Shown piece after piece: positions 1-8,843 of a stretch of 40,820 nt of DNA; the first letter of the stretch is position 1; every line of letters begins with the position of its first letter. The translations under genes were made by a program, and so were the position numbers. The notes below the pieces were generated by a model. That model made no database searches. It worked only from the letters and a program-made list of their open reading frames with translations, and had not been told where the DNA came from. The stretch is from Gammaproteobacteria bacterium (GTDB lineage: Bacteria; Pseudomonadota; Gammaproteobacteria; Pseudomonadales; Azotimanducaceae). The stretch spans positions 1 through 40,820 of the forward strand of contig JAPOTD010000050.1 in the NCBI GenBank assembly GCA_026709365.1, written 5' to 3'.

Positions 1-237
1 TATGCCGACCTATTCGCCAACAACCACTTGGCCATAGATGATGCGGCCTACGACGGCTTGAAGGCCCATTTCAGCGAGGCGCAAGCAATGGAACTCGGCA
101 TGACCGTTGCTTTTTTCGTCGGCTTCGGCCGTCTCGCGGCCACCCTGAACATGACCGAGGAGCTGCCCGCCGCCTTTCAGGCCGAAACCGACACTCCCCT
201 CTCGCCTTGGAACGAAGAGGCGATCGTCGTCAGATAG
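1..237 (+). CDS. Carboxymuconolactone decarboxylase-like protein, C-terminal fragment
   Basis: The frame is open from the first base and ends at TAG 235-237, so the gene enters from the left and only about 78 C-terminal residues are visible. The residues resemble the second half of an AhpD/CMD-fold protein: an acidic helix, then a stretch MELGMTVAFFVGFGRLAATL, then a short tail (family match from memory). The CxxC or catalytic histidine of this fold would lie outside the window, so peroxidase and decarboxylase roles cannot be told apart. It points towards the convergent MFS gene, with only 4 bases between the stop codons. Confidence 0.6.
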   Translation, partial: YADLFANNHLAIDDAAYDGLKAHFSEAQAMELGMTVAFFVGFGRLAATLNMTEELPAAFQAETDTPLSPWNEEAIVVR

Positions 238-241
238 GCTG

Positions 242-1600
242 CTAGCCGGCGGCTGCGCCAGCCGCTCGCTGCTCCAACTGAGCCCGCAATGCCGCATGTC
301 TGGCTTCGGTGATGGGGTAGTTCCACACCACCGCCGCAGCCGCCAGGAAGAACACCGACGGCAACGTCGAGAACAGGAAGCGCAGGCCGAACAGCTCATC
401 GGGTCCGTTGACGGCTTCCGGATCGGCATTGAAGCCAAGGAAGGCCAAGCCGGTCAGGGCGATCCACGCACCCAGCGAGGCCGTCGCCTTGAAGGCGAAC
501 GACCAGGCGGAGAAGTAGGAGGCGGCGCGGTTCTCGCCGCTCTTCAGGGTGTCCAAGTCGATCACGTCGGCCTTCATGGAATTCGGCAAGGCGGCGGAAA
601 ATCCGCCTGCCGCAAAGCCCGTGGCCAGGGTGACCGGCAGCATCCACCAAAAGTCGCCTTCGCCGAGCAGCATGCAGAAGGGATGGGCGGCGGCAATGAT
701 GACGAAGCTGGCCACGTAGGCCCGGTGCTTGCCGATGCGCTTGGAAGCCCATACCCAGAACGGCACCGCCGCAAAGTTCATGCCGTAGAAGAACGTCAGC
801 ATGAAGATGGCCAGCTCCTCGGCGCGCAGCACGAACGCGATGAAGAAGACGTACAGCGGCGTGGTGATGGCCAGCGCCGTCTGGCTGATCATGAAGGTCA
901 GCACCAGCCGCTTGAACGGGCCGTTGGCCAGCATCAACTTCAAGCCCTGCCAAACAGGCAGGGCCGACGTCCGCGCCGCTTGGCGGTCCGGCACCCCGGT
1001 GACCGTGAGGAAGATGCAAATTGGCATCAACACCAGCATGGAGATCCCCACCACGGCAAGCACCCCGCGGCTGCCGCCGATGCCGAACAGCAGCAGCGCC
1101 AGCGCCGGCGCCAACTGCGCCACCAAGCTGCCGACCACGCCGGCCATGGAGCGCCAGCCGGTGATTCGGGAGCGCTCGTTGTAGTCCGACGACAGCTCCG
1201 CCGCCCATGCGTAGTAGGGGATCAGCACCATGGTGGTGCCCACCGACACGACCGCCATCCAGGTCAGCATGTGCAGGGCGCCGGCGCCGTCCGGCGGCAG
1301 GTAGAGCTGGTAGGTGCCCAGCATCACGACGGGCGTGGCCAACACCAGCCAAGGGCGGCGCCGCCCCCAACGGGTCTGCGTACGGTCGCTGATGTAGCCC
1401 ATCAGCGGATCGCTCACCATGTCGAACAACCGAACGCCCAAAATGATGTTGGCCGCCAGGGCCAAGGGCACGCCCATGTCGCTGGTGTAGAATTTCGGGA
1501 TGAACACGAGGGCCGGGAAAATCGACATCATCACCGGCAGGTCGGCCAGGCTGTAGCAGAACAGCGTCGAGCGCTTAAGTTTCGACGAATTGGTCTGCAA
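242..1600 (-). CDS. MFS transporter, GPH (sugar:cation symporter) family
   Basis: This is a polytopic inner-membrane transporter of about 450 residues with roughly 12 hydrophobic segments. The loop between helices 2 and 3 carries the GPH/MelB-type signature, seen as VSDPLMGYISDRTQTRWGRR. Family members carry glycosides, pentosides, hexuronides and related solutes with Na+ or H+; the substrate here is unknown. The frame extends to a GTG at 1651, but a TTG at 1600 is preceded by a strong GGAGGGG nine bases upstream, so 1600 is preferred. With the GTG, only 23 bases would separate it from the divergent NTF2-like gene. A second GPH transporter lies at 4519-6102. Confidence 0.85.
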   Translation of the reverse strand: MQTNSSKLKRSTLFCYSLADLPVMMSIFPALVFIPKFYTSDMGVPLALAANIILGVRLFDMVSDPLMGYISDRTQTRWGRRRPWLVLATPVVMLGTYQLYLPPDGAGALHMLTWMAVVSVGTTMVLIPYYAWAAELSSDYNERSRITGWRSMAGVVGSLVAQLAPALALLLFGIGGSRGVLAVVGISMLVLMPICIFLTVTGVPDRQAARTSALPVWQGLKLMLANGPFKRLVLTFMISQTALAITTPLYVFFIAFVLRAEELAIFMLTFFYGMNFAAVPFWVWASKRIGKHRAYVASFVIIAAAHPFCMLLGEGDFWWMLPVTLATGFAAGGFSAALPNSMKADVIDLDTLKSGENRAASYFSAWSFAFKATASLGAWIALTGLAFLGFNADPEAVNGPDELFGLRFLFSTLPSVFFLAAAAVVWNYPITEARHAALRAQLEQRAAGAAAG

Positions 1601-1674
1601 GATGCGCCGCCCCTCCACAGCAAGCCCATCGCCATGGTAGTCGATATCCACTGCGGACAGGAAGGACTCAATCC

Positions 1675-2499
1675 ATGACCTACGCGATCAATCCCCATCA
1701 AAGCTGGTTGGCCTTGGAGGCCGAGGCCGCGCGGGAAGGCAACCCTCGGCGCAAAGCCTTGATCACCGAGGTGCGCAATCACATGGAGCATGAAATCAAG
1801 GGGCGGCTGGAGGCCTTGATGGATACCCTGACGGCAAACCCGATCTACCATTTCTGGGGCAACGGCGAGCCGTCGGTGATCCAGGGCCGGGAGGCGGTGC
1901 GGGCGTTCTACGCCGGCATGTTCCAAACCGGCGGCCAGCAGTTCGAGGTGGTGGTGGACAAGGTCATCGCCAGCGACGACCACGTCATCACTGAAGGACA
2001 AGTGAAGCAGGTTCACAGGGGTGAGGCGTTGCTGGCCATGAACGTGACGAAGGTCGGCGACGCGGGCGTGCAGGGCGGCGACCTCTGGCTTGGCAGCGCC
2101 CAATTGGTGACGCTGTGGCCTGCCGACGCCGACGGCAAGCTGGTGGGCGAGGACATCTACTTCGGCGCCAGCCCCTTAGCCAACCTGCGCAAGATAAAGC
2201 CGAAGGACTTGCCGCCCTACTTCAAGCTTGAGGATGCTGAAAGGATGCAGGCCAAGACCAGATGCCTGCGGCCCCAAAGGAACCAAGGCAGGATGCGCTG
2301 GCCGGAGTTGACCAGCCGCAAGTCCGGGCAGCGCGCCGCCAGCGCCCGCAGGGCGATGCCCGCCTCCAGCCGGGCCAATTGGGCGCCCAAGCAGAAATGC
2401 ACCCCCAAGCCGAAGGACAGGTGGCGTTGCGCCGGCCGGTCCAAGGAGAACGTGTTGGGGTCATCCCAAACCGCGGGATCGCGATTGGCGGCGGCGTAG
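1675..2499 (+). CDS. NTF2-like (SnoaL-type) domain protein with antisense-extended C-terminus
   Basis: Residues 1 to about 180 look like a cone-shaped NTF2/SnoaL fold, with the pattern ALMDTLTANPIYHFWGNGEP, a GREAVRAFY helix and closing beta strands. Such proteins are small isomerases, hydratases or dehydratases, or steroid-binding proteins; no catalytic assignment is possible here. GGAAGGA lies 8 bases before the ATG. From about residue 182 the frame runs into the 3' end of the convergent P450 gene and the composition turns to Arg/Ala/Lys/Ser-rich, as expected of antisense reading. The real domain probably ended near 2220 and lost its stop. The neighbours (transporter, P450) suggest a catabolic role. 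Confidence 0.65.
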   Translation: MTYAINPHQSWLALEAEAAREGNPRRKALITEVRNHMEHEIKGRLEALMDTLTANPIYHFWGNGEPSVIQGREAVRAFYAGMFQTGGQQFEVVVDKVIASDDHVITEGQVKQVHRGEALLAMNVTKVGDAGVQGGDLWLGSAQLVTLWPADADGKLVGEDIYFGASPLANLRKIKPKDLPPYFKLEDAERMQAKTRCLRPQRNQGRMRWPELTSRKSGQRAASARRAMPASSRANWAPKQKCTPKPKDRWRCAGRSKENVLGSSQTAGSRLAAA

Positions 2500-3419
2500 T
2501 GCAGCATCACCTTGGCGTCCTTGGGGATGCGCACGCCATGCCGTTCCACCGCTCGGGTCGTTGAACGGTACAGCCCCAGCACCGGCGGGTCAAAGCGCAG
2601 GCTTTCCTCAAGCGCCCGATCAACCAAACCCGGCTCCGCCACAACCCGCTGCCAAAGCGCCGGGCGTTCCAGCAGCCGCCAGACGGCGTTGGTGATGAGG
2701 GAGGTGGTGGTCTCGTTGCCGCCCACCAGCAGTTGGTTGATGACGCTCAGGATTTCCTCGTCGGCCAGCCCCTTGCCCTCCTGCTGCGCCCGCACCAAGC
2801 CGTCAATCAGGTCGCCGCGGCCCGGCGCTGCCCGCCGCTCGCGGACCCGGGCGAGAATGTAGTTCGCCAAGTCAGCCAGCTCCGCGACGTAAGCCGATGG
2901 ATCAGCCGCGCCCATCGCCGCCACCGAAGCGTCCGACCAGCGCTTGAACAGATGCAGGTCGTCCGCCGGCACCCCCAGCATTTCGGCGATGACGATGACC
3001 GGCAAGGGAAACGCAAAAGCATCGTGCAAATCCCATTCACCTGCAGGGCACACATCGAGGAGCTGCTCCGCCAATTCCTCGACGCGGCCCCGCATGGCCT
3101 CAATGGCGCGGGGCGAGAACGCCTGCTGCACCAGGCTGCGGAAGAAGGTGTGCTGCGGCGGATTGGAAAGCATGCCGGCCGGCGGCGTGAAGCGCGGGCC
3201 CTGCCCGAACTCACTGGAGAAGGTGTCAATGTCGCGCAACGCCCATTGCACGTCGGCATGACGGGACAGCGTGTGGAACGGGGGGTCGAAGTCGGCGAAG
3301 CAATGCACGGGCCGTTCGGTCAGCAAGTGGGCGTAGGCCACGCTTGGCTCGTCCAGCACTGGCGGCTTGAAGGGATTGTAGTCGTCTGTCACGGCCATCT
3401 GCGCATCCCGCAGGTTCAT
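2217..3419 (-). CDS. Cytochrome P450 (bacterial class I type)
   Basis: This is a soluble heme monooxygenase of 400 residues, the usual bacterial length. All key motifs are visible: I-helix GGNETT at 233-238 (oxygen activation), EESLR at 271-275 (ExxR), and heme-binding FGLGVHFCLG at 336-345 with Cys343 as thiolate ligand. It would need a ferredoxin and reductase, which are not encoded nearby. The substrate is unknown. The last 20 residues extend slightly past the usual C-terminus. The 3' end overlaps the convergent NTF2-like frame by 283 bases. A second candidate start is the Met codon at 3398. Confidence 0.93.
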   Translation of the reverse strand: MNLRDAQMAVTDDYNPFKPPVLDEPSVAYAHLLTERPVHCFADFDPPFHTLSRHADVQWALRDIDTFSSEFGQGPRFTPPAGMLSNPPQHTFFRSLVQQAFSPRAIEAMRGRVEELAEQLLDVCPAGEWDLHDAFAFPLPVIVIAEMLGVPADDLHLFKRWSDASVAAMGAADPSAYVAELADLANYILARVRERRAAPGRGDLIDGLVRAQQEGKGLADEEILSVINQLLVGGNETTTSLITNAVWRLLERPALWQRVVAEPGLVDRALEESLRFDPPVLGLYRSTTRAVERHGVRIPKDAKVMLHYAAANRDPAVWDDPNTFSLDRPAQRHLSFGLGVHFCLGAQLARLEAGIALRALAARCPDLRLVNSGQRILPWFLWGRRHLVLACILSASSSLK

Positions 3420-3536
3420 CCCGACTATAGCCCAAGCAGCCGGGTGCTGCCTCTCTCCACGGGCATTGCGCAGCCAGCACCGCGCACGGCCAGTCCATTC
3501 ATCAGGAGAGCGTCTCCCCGGTCCTAGACCGCCAAA

Positions 3537-4001
3537 CTAGAACAGCCTCGGGTCGTACTCGAACCGGTCTATGCGAAAGATTGAAATCCGATCCGCATCC
3601 TCGTGCATGTGGTTCACCAGCAGGTTCCGGTCATTGGCATGGGCAATGGGGACGACCGCTGAAGGCACGCTCCACAGAGCAGCGGTCACGCCTTGAAGCC
3701 AAGCGTCACCCATGGATCGGGTCACCTGCGGCATGTTGCGCCAATCGTCGGGAACTTGGTCAGGGAGCAACGATTCGACGGCCACGTCGTCGGGCACCTC
3801 ATAGCAAACAAGCATGGTGTCGTCGGGCAGCAGCAGTGAGTCTTCTATGTGTACCAGTTTTTCCAGCACGCAAACCGCCGGTCCAGTGGAACAGTAGGTC
3901 GCTGGATGCCCCGGCGAGTTCCAGCGGCCTTCGTGGCTGCGTCCAAAGCCACCATCGAATCGGTTCGCGTAGTCCGCGCCGGACAGGCGCCATAAGCGCA
4001 T
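3537..4001 (-). CDS. RES-domain toxin
   Basis: This 154-residue protein fits the RES family, toxins that degrade or modify NAD+ in characterised relatives (MbcT, ParT). Visible family features are GRWNSPG at 25-31, the TYCS segment at 35-38, Glu47 in VLEKLVH, and a VPSAVVP segment with Ser114, which matches the Arg-Glu-Ser set that names the family. The start codon overlaps the antitoxin stop as TGATG (3999-4003), so the two are translationally coupled. The protein appears intact with no frameshift. The assignment rests on motif pattern and pairing. Confidence 0.9.
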   Translation of the reverse strand: MRLWRLSGADYANRFDGGFGRSHEGRWNSPGHPATYCSTGPAVCVLEKLVHIEDSLLLPDDTMLVCYEVPDDVAVESLLPDQVPDDWRNMPQVTRSMGDAWLQGVTAALWSVPSAVVPIAHANDRNLLVNHMHEDADRISIFRIDRFEYDPRLF

Positions 4002-4447
4002 CAGGACGGTGCGCCCCAGGCGATTCTCCGCAACACGTCCTCCACGATGCGAGCGCCCACCTGCGTTCGAATCAGATCGATCGGGCGCCGACCGCCCAAG
4101 ACGCGCAACTCCTTGTGCAGCCAGCGGCTGGCCTTGTCGGAATTGGCGAACGTCCTGTCCGCAAGCGCCATCGTCCGGGCCAGCCTGGCAGCGCGGTCCG
4201 ACTCATCAACTGTTAAGCGCTCGCCTTTGGCCCGCCGGTGCGACAATGTGCGAGGATTGATGACGAGCGTTGCGATTTCCTGGTCTGAAACACCGCCCGC
4301 GGAGAGCGCCGCCAAGGATTCCGGCCGAAAACCGGCTTCAACTGCCGCGACGAGGTCCGCATCCGTGCGAACTTCGCAGCCGATCGAATTGCAGCCGCCA
4401 AGGCGTTCGGCTGCAGCGCTTGCCAAGCTGAATCTCGCTTCTGTCAC
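4001..4447 (-). CDS. Xre/MbcA/ParS-type antitoxin (DUF2384)
   Basis: This 148-residue protein has an N-terminal Xre-like helical region (GVSDQEIATLVINPRTLSHR, about 51-70) followed by the DUF2384 toxin-binding domain (ADRTFANSDKASRWLH, then LIRTQVGARIVEDVL). It is the expected partner of the RES protein directly downstream and probably represses the pair. Translation starts at a GTG with GGAGG five bases upstream. Upstream of the start lie two ATTTGCC copies 22 bp apart, which may be its operator. Confidence 0.88.
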   Translation of the reverse strand: MTEARFSLASAAAERLGGCNSIGCEVRTDADLVAAVEAGFRPESLAALSAGGVSDQEIATLVINPRTLSHRRAKGERLTVDESDRAARLARTMALADRTFANSDKASRWLHKELRVLGGRRPIDLIRTQVGARIVEDVLRRIAWGAPS

Positions 4448-4467
4448 TTTCGCCTCCGATAGTGCGC

Positions 4468-4496
4468 ATTTGCCGCCAATATGTCAGCAATTTGCC
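4468..4496. promoter_or_regulatory. Direct repeat, candidate operator of the RES/Xre module
   Basis: ATTTGCC occurs at 4468-4474 and again at 4490-4496 in the same orientation, two helical turns apart, just upstream of the antitoxin GTG. On the minus strand a modest promoter (TTGCCT, 17 bp, CATATT) overlaps them. Binding of the antitoxin here is an inference from position. Confidence 0.35.
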
Positions 4497-4518
4497 AAAC
4501 AGGCAAGCGGCAGCAGTC

Positions 4519-6102
4519 TCAGTCGAGGGCGTTGCGTTGCTGTTCTTTTCCGTCCTGTCCGGCCCTGCGTGCCTGAGCCTCGATCTGCTGCTGGATCTCG
4601 GCGAGCCGAGCCTCGGTGAGTGGGTAATGCCACAGCAACGGCATGGCTACGAACTTGAGGATGGCGGGGATGATCGAGTAGGTCACGGCCAGCATCAGCA
4701 GCGCGAAGGCGCTGTTGGTGGTGTTGAAGGGGTCGGCCAGCGAATCGAAGCCAAACCAGATCACGACGTTGGCCCCGATCAGCAGTCCCAAGGCATAGGC
4801 CAGCTTGCGCACCATCAGCCAAATGGAAAAGTAGGCGCCGCCCTGCCGCTTGCCGGTGCGGGCGGAGTCCAGGTCCACCACGTCCGCCGCCATGGCGTAG
4901 GGCAGCGCCGAGAGGGCGCCGATGGCGGAGCCCTTGAAGCACATCACGGCGATGAAGAACAGGAACTTGCCGGTGGGAATGCCAGCGAAGTAGTCGAGCG
5001 TCGCCGCATAGGCCCCGTCGGGCAGGAACCGCAGCAGGTTCGCCACCTCGAACGTCTCGAACCAAGCCATCGGCGCCATCGCAATCAGGGGGATGAAGCA
5101 GGACCACAGGGCATACCAGCCGATGGCCGCCATGGTTGCGCGGTGCTTGCCGATGCGCCTTGAGAGCCGAAACCACAGCGGGATGGCGATGATCTGCGAG
5201 ATGAAGTAGGGCGCCAAGTAGAAGCCGTAGAGGTCGCCGGCCAGCAGCACGTGCTTGACGAAGAAGAAGCTCAAGGTGTTGGTCATCGCCGAGCCGATGG
5301 TGGAGAACAGGAAGATGATGAGCAGCCGACGGTACGGCTCGTTGGCCCAGGCGTGGCGGAAGCTCTCGCGGATGGGCAGCCGTTCCTGCCGGTGCTCCGC
5401 GAGCTTCGGTTCGGGCACGTTGAACAGGGTGTTGACGACCAGCACCGGCATCAGGATGACAATGGCGATCGACAGGAAGAACACGGCGTCCGCGGGCTTG
5501 GAGTAGCCCCAGAAGAAGATCACCGCGGGCACGAAGGCGCCAATCAGGTTGCCCGCCACGTTGAAGCCCTCGCGCCAACTCGTGATCAGGGTGCGCTCGT
5601 TGTAGTTCTGGGAGAGTTCCGCTCCCCAAGCACTGTATGGCACATCCTTGATGGTGGCGCCGACGAACAGCAGCACCAGGGTCGCCAGCAGGTAGGGGTA
5701 TCCGGAATTGATCTCCTGGCCGAACACGGAGACTGGCCCGAACTCGAACGGCGGCACCCAAAGCAGCCAGACGCCGATCAGGAACAGCGGCGTGCCCAAC
5801 AGGAAGAACGGCTTGCGGCGCCCCCAGCGGCTGCGGCTGCGGTCCGACAGGAAGCCGATGACCGGATCGGTGACGCCATCGAACGCCCTGGACAACATGA
5901 GCATCAGGCTGACAAACCCCAGGGAGAGCCCGAAGCCGTCCGCGTCGGCGTACACCGCGGGCAGATAGACCGCCAGCGGCAGCGTGGTCATCGACAGCGG
6001 CAGCGCCGGCGCTCCGTAGGCGGCCAGCACCCGCTTCGACAGCCGGGCCGGTTGGGACGAACCCCGTTGCTCCGCTGCGCCTTGCGCCATGTCTTTCCCC
6101 AT
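4519..6102 (-). CDS. MFS transporter, GPH (sugar:cation symporter) family
   Basis: This is a 527-residue inner-membrane transporter with about 12 helices. The family loop motif reads DGVTDPVIGFLSDRSRSRWG, and a second conserved motif, WGAELSQNYNERT, matches GPH transporters. The start at 6102 is chosen because GGAGGGG lies 5 bases upstream; the frame stays open to 6249 but that part is Arg-rich and lacks a ribosome site. The C-terminal tail is Gln/Arg-rich and cytoplasmic. It is divergent from two TonB receptors, so outer-membrane receptor plus inner-membrane symporter may form one uptake route. Substrate unknown. Confidence 0.88.
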   Translation of the reverse strand: MGKDMAQGAAEQRGSSQPARLSKRVLAAYGAPALPLSMTTLPLAVYLPAVYADADGFGLSLGFVSLMLMLSRAFDGVTDPVIGFLSDRSRSRWGRRKPFFLLGTPLFLIGVWLLWVPPFEFGPVSVFGQEINSGYPYLLATLVLLFVGATIKDVPYSAWGAELSQNYNERTLITSWREGFNVAGNLIGAFVPAVIFFWGYSKPADAVFFLSIAIVILMPVLVVNTLFNVPEPKLAEHRQERLPIRESFRHAWANEPYRRLLIIFLFSTIGSAMTNTLSFFFVKHVLLAGDLYGFYLAPYFISQIIAIPLWFRLSRRIGKHRATMAAIGWYALWSCFIPLIAMAPMAWFETFEVANLLRFLPDGAYAATLDYFAGIPTGKFLFFIAVMCFKGSAIGALSALPYAMAADVVDLDSARTGKRQGGAYFSIWLMVRKLAYALGLLIGANVVIWFGFDSLADPFNTTNSAFALLMLAVTYSIIPAILKFVAMPLLWHYPLTEARLAEIQQQIEAQARRAGQDGKEQQRNALD

Positions 6103-6234
6103 CGAGCCCCTCCGCCGCTCGAGGGCGCCGACGAAAAACGCCAGCCTCTCCCTCCACGAGGCCCAAGCATAGCGAACTCGAGCGCGCGTCGGGGAACGAA
6201 AGCCTCCCAGCCTCAATAGTGTCTCCATTTTCAA

Positions 6235-6262
6235 TTGGCAATCCGTCAAGAGTGACTATAAT
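6235..6262 (+). promoter_or_regulatory. Sigma70-type promoter of the first TonB receptor
   Basis: TTGGCA (6235-6240) and TATAAT (6257-6262) are separated by 16 bp. The predicted transcript would start near 6269, giving a leader of about 46 bases before the receptor ATG at 6315. This is the best-matching promoter in the window. Confidence 0.65.
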
Positions 6263-6314
6263 CGCCGCCTTTGGCCCACAGACTTGCAAAACCAATGACG
6301 CCAAGGAGTTGAAC

Positions 6315-8720
6315 ATGAAACGACCGCTCAGATACCGGCTGCCAATTCAAGGAGCCGCCGCCCTGCTTCTGGCATGGACTTCGGCAACGCCCGCATTGGC
6401 AGCGGGAGACGGCGTCATTGAGGAAATCATCGTCACGGCACGGCAGCAGCAGGAGACGCTGCAGGACGTGCCCGTCACCATCGCCGCGCTGACCGAGGAG
6501 GACATCGACCGCTACAACATCACCAATCTGGTCGATGCCGCCAAGATGGTGCCCAACATGCTGGTCGCACAAGGCGGGTCGGGCAACGGCGCCAACCTTC
6601 GCCTGCGCGGCGTGGGCTCAAGCTCCATCTCCGCCGCCTTCGACCAATCCGTCGCCATCAATCTGGATGGGGTCGTCGTCAACCGGGGCCGCTTCATCCA
6701 CAACTCCTACTTGGACATGGGGCAGCTGGAAATCCTCAAGGGCCCGCAGTCCCTGTACTTCGGCAAGAGCGCCACGGCTGGCGTGATATCGATAACCACG
6801 AACGATCCGGGGGACGAGTTTGAGCTCCAACTGTCCGCCGGCGCTGAAACGGAACACGACGGCATCAGCACGGAGATGATCGTCTCAGGGCCCCTATCCG
6901 ACACGCTGGGCGCACGGCTGGCCATCGGCTACATCGACAACGACGAGCTCGTGGAGAACTACGCCTTCGACAACAACCCGCTGGCTGCGACCAACGGCGC
7001 AGATGAATGGTTTGGCGACGAATCCCTCAACGCACGCTTCACGCTGGTGTGGGATCCCACCGACAGCCTGACCGCCAAACTGAAGTACAGCTACTCCGAC
7101 TACGAAAGCAGCGGCGGCATCATGTGGAGCGAATCCCTCTGCCCGGAAGGGTCGCCGCAACCCACTGGCATTCCCACCGCCGCCACCGCCTTCAGGCGCT
7201 TCCAAGCGGTTGACGACTGCAAGCTCAATGGCAAAAACAACCGCCTGCATCTCAACCCGGGGTTGCGCGCCGGACTACCGGAGGGCTTTGACAGCGGCCA
7301 GCAGGGCCTGGAACAAGAAACCGACCTGCTTTCCCTGCAGATTGACTGGCAACTGAGCGACACGCTCTCGTTAACGTCGATCAGCGCCTTGGTGGACTTG
7401 GATCATTGGGAATTGGACGACTACAGTGGCGGCGCCACCGTGTTTGGTGGCCTGCACAACAACCAGTACGAGTCATTCACTCAGGAATTTCGACTGGCCA
7501 GCGATTTTGAAGGCCCGTGGAACTTCCAGGCAGGCTTCTTCTACCAAGACGTTGAGCAGGTGTTCGACGCCTACCAATACGCATTCAACCTCGCGGTCAT
7601 GCCCAACATCTTTGCGGATCCGACGCAGCTGGTGGGGCCGGACCCAATCACCGGCAATGAATACGACTACAACAAGAAGCACAGCACCGACACTGAGGTC
7701 TATTCGGGCTTCCTGTCGCTGAGTTGGGACATCAATGATCGCACGGAGCTTACGTTCGGGACCCGTTACACGCATGAGGAAAAGGACGGCATCATCGAGA
7801 TACCCTACATCCATGCCGCCGCAGCCGCGTTCGGCTTTTCGGCACCCCCGCTGATCGATGGCCTGGAGTTCGACGACGACAATCTATCCCCGGAAGTCGC
7901 GCTCAGCTACGACCTCACCGGAAACCTCACTGTCTTTGGCGCCTACAAGCAGGGCTTCAAGTCGGGTGGCATCGACAACAGCGCCCTGCCGACCGCAGCT
8001 CTTAACCCAGCGCTCAATGGCGGAGACTTCAGCTTCCTGATCTACGAATCAGAGGAGGCCGAAGGTGGTGAAATCGGCTTCAAGAGCGACCTTCTGGACG
8101 GCAGCATGCGCCTGAACGGCACCGCCTTCCTCTACGAGTACTCAGACCTTCAGGTCCAGCTATTCGACTCCACCATCATTCAGTTCAGCACGTTCAACGC
8201 TTCCGCCTTGGAGACGACCGGCCTTGAGTTCGACATGCTGTGGCAGACGAACATTGAGGGCTTAAGCGTCAGGGGCGCGCTGGCATTGACCCAAACCGAG
8301 TACACGGACGACTTCATCACCGCAAACGAGGAAAACCTCAACGGTGAGGATCTGCGCAACAACGCGGATCTGACGGGCTACATCGGCACAACCTATGACT
8401 TCAGCCTATCGCCCAACTGGCGCATGAGCCTTTCGGCAGACGCCCGATTCAGCGACGACTACGCGCTCACCGACACACTGAACCCCTACGCCCAAGACAG
8501 CTTCTGGCTGCTGGACGCATCCGTTGAGCTGTACTCAGCGGATGAACGTCACGAGTTCAGCTTGATCGGGCGCAACCTGCTCGATGAAATCTACGGCGTG
8601 TCCGGGCAGTCGATTCCGGGCCGAATCGCGGCCAATCCGTCCTCACCGAACAATCTGGACCCTGGCATCAACACGCAGCTGGGCCGCACCTTGACGCTGC
8701 GCTACCGCTATACGCTCTAG
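6315..8720 (+). CDS. TonB-dependent outer-membrane receptor (paralog 1)
   Basis: This 801-residue outer-membrane active transporter has a signal peptide (Lys/Arg start, hydrophobic core, cleavage near ALAA), a TonB box-like EEIIVTAR, a plug domain (DVPVTIAALTEEDIDRYNIT, LKGPQSLYFGKSATAGVISI) and then a 22-strand barrel ending LTLRYRYTL. AAGGAG lies 6 bases before ATG 6315. An upstream in-frame ATG at 6219 would add 32 unrelated residues. It is closely similar along its whole length to the next gene. No carboxypeptidase-like N-terminal domain or SusD partner is present. The terminal residue is Leu where Phe is common in beta-barrels. The ligand is unknown. Confidence 0.95.
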   Translation: MKRPLRYRLPIQGAAALLLAWTSATPALAAGDGVIEEIIVTARQQQETLQDVPVTIAALTEEDIDRYNITNLVDAAKMVPNMLVAQGGSGNGANLRLRGVGSSSISAAFDQSVAINLDGVVVNRGRFIHNSYLDMGQLEILKGPQSLYFGKSATAGVISITTNDPGDEFELQLSAGAETEHDGISTEMIVSGPLSDTLGARLAIGYIDNDELVENYAFDNNPLAATNGADEWFGDESLNARFTLVWDPTDSLTAKLKYSYSDYESSGGIMWSESLCPEGSPQPTGIPTAATAFRRFQAVDDCKLNGKNNRLHLNPGLRAGLPEGFDSGQQGLEQETDLLSLQIDWQLSDTLSLTSISALVDLDHWELDDYSGGATVFGGLHNNQYESFTQEFRLASDFEGPWNFQAGFFYQDVEQVFDAYQYAFNLAVMPNIFADPTQLVGPDPITGNEYDYNKKHSTDTEVYSGFLSLSWDINDRTELTFGTRYTHEEKDGIIEIPYIHAAAAAFGFSAPPLIDGLEFDDDNLSPEVALSYDLTGNLTVFGAYKQGFKSGGIDNSALPTAALNPALNGGDFSFLIYESEEAEGGEIGFKSDLLDGSMRLNGTAFLYEYSDLQVQLFDSTIIQFSTFNASALETTGLEFDMLWQTNIEGLSVRGALALTQTEYTDDFITANEENLNGEDLRNNADLTGYIGTTYDFSLSPNWRMSLSADARFSDDYALTDTLNPYAQDSFWLLDASVELYSADERHEFSLIGRNLLDEIYGVSGQSIPGRIAANPSSPNNLDPGINTQLGRTLTLRYRYTL

Positions 8721-8764
8721 GAGGTTCTGAGACGAGGAGGCAATTTGACAACCTGCACAAGGTT

Positions 8765-8793
8765 ACCCGTAGCGCTCCAAGCGCCGCACGGGT
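8765..8793. repeat. Stem-loop between the two TonB receptor genes
   Basis: ACCCGT (8765-8770) pairs with ACGGGT (8788-8793), with inner GCGC/GCGC arms that could extend the stem. No T-run follows on either strand, so it is more likely an mRNA processing or stabilising structure than an intrinsic terminator. Confidence 0.4.
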
Positions 8794-8843
8794 ATCCTTC
8801 GAGCATCTTAGTTGAACGCTTTAATCCATTGGAGGGGAGAACC

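Noticed and set aside
296-1678. Long plus-strand frame of about 460 codons over the first MFS gene
   Set aside because: It is antisense to a well-supported transporter and is Gln/Arg/His-rich, typical of reading the wrong strand of GC-rich DNA.
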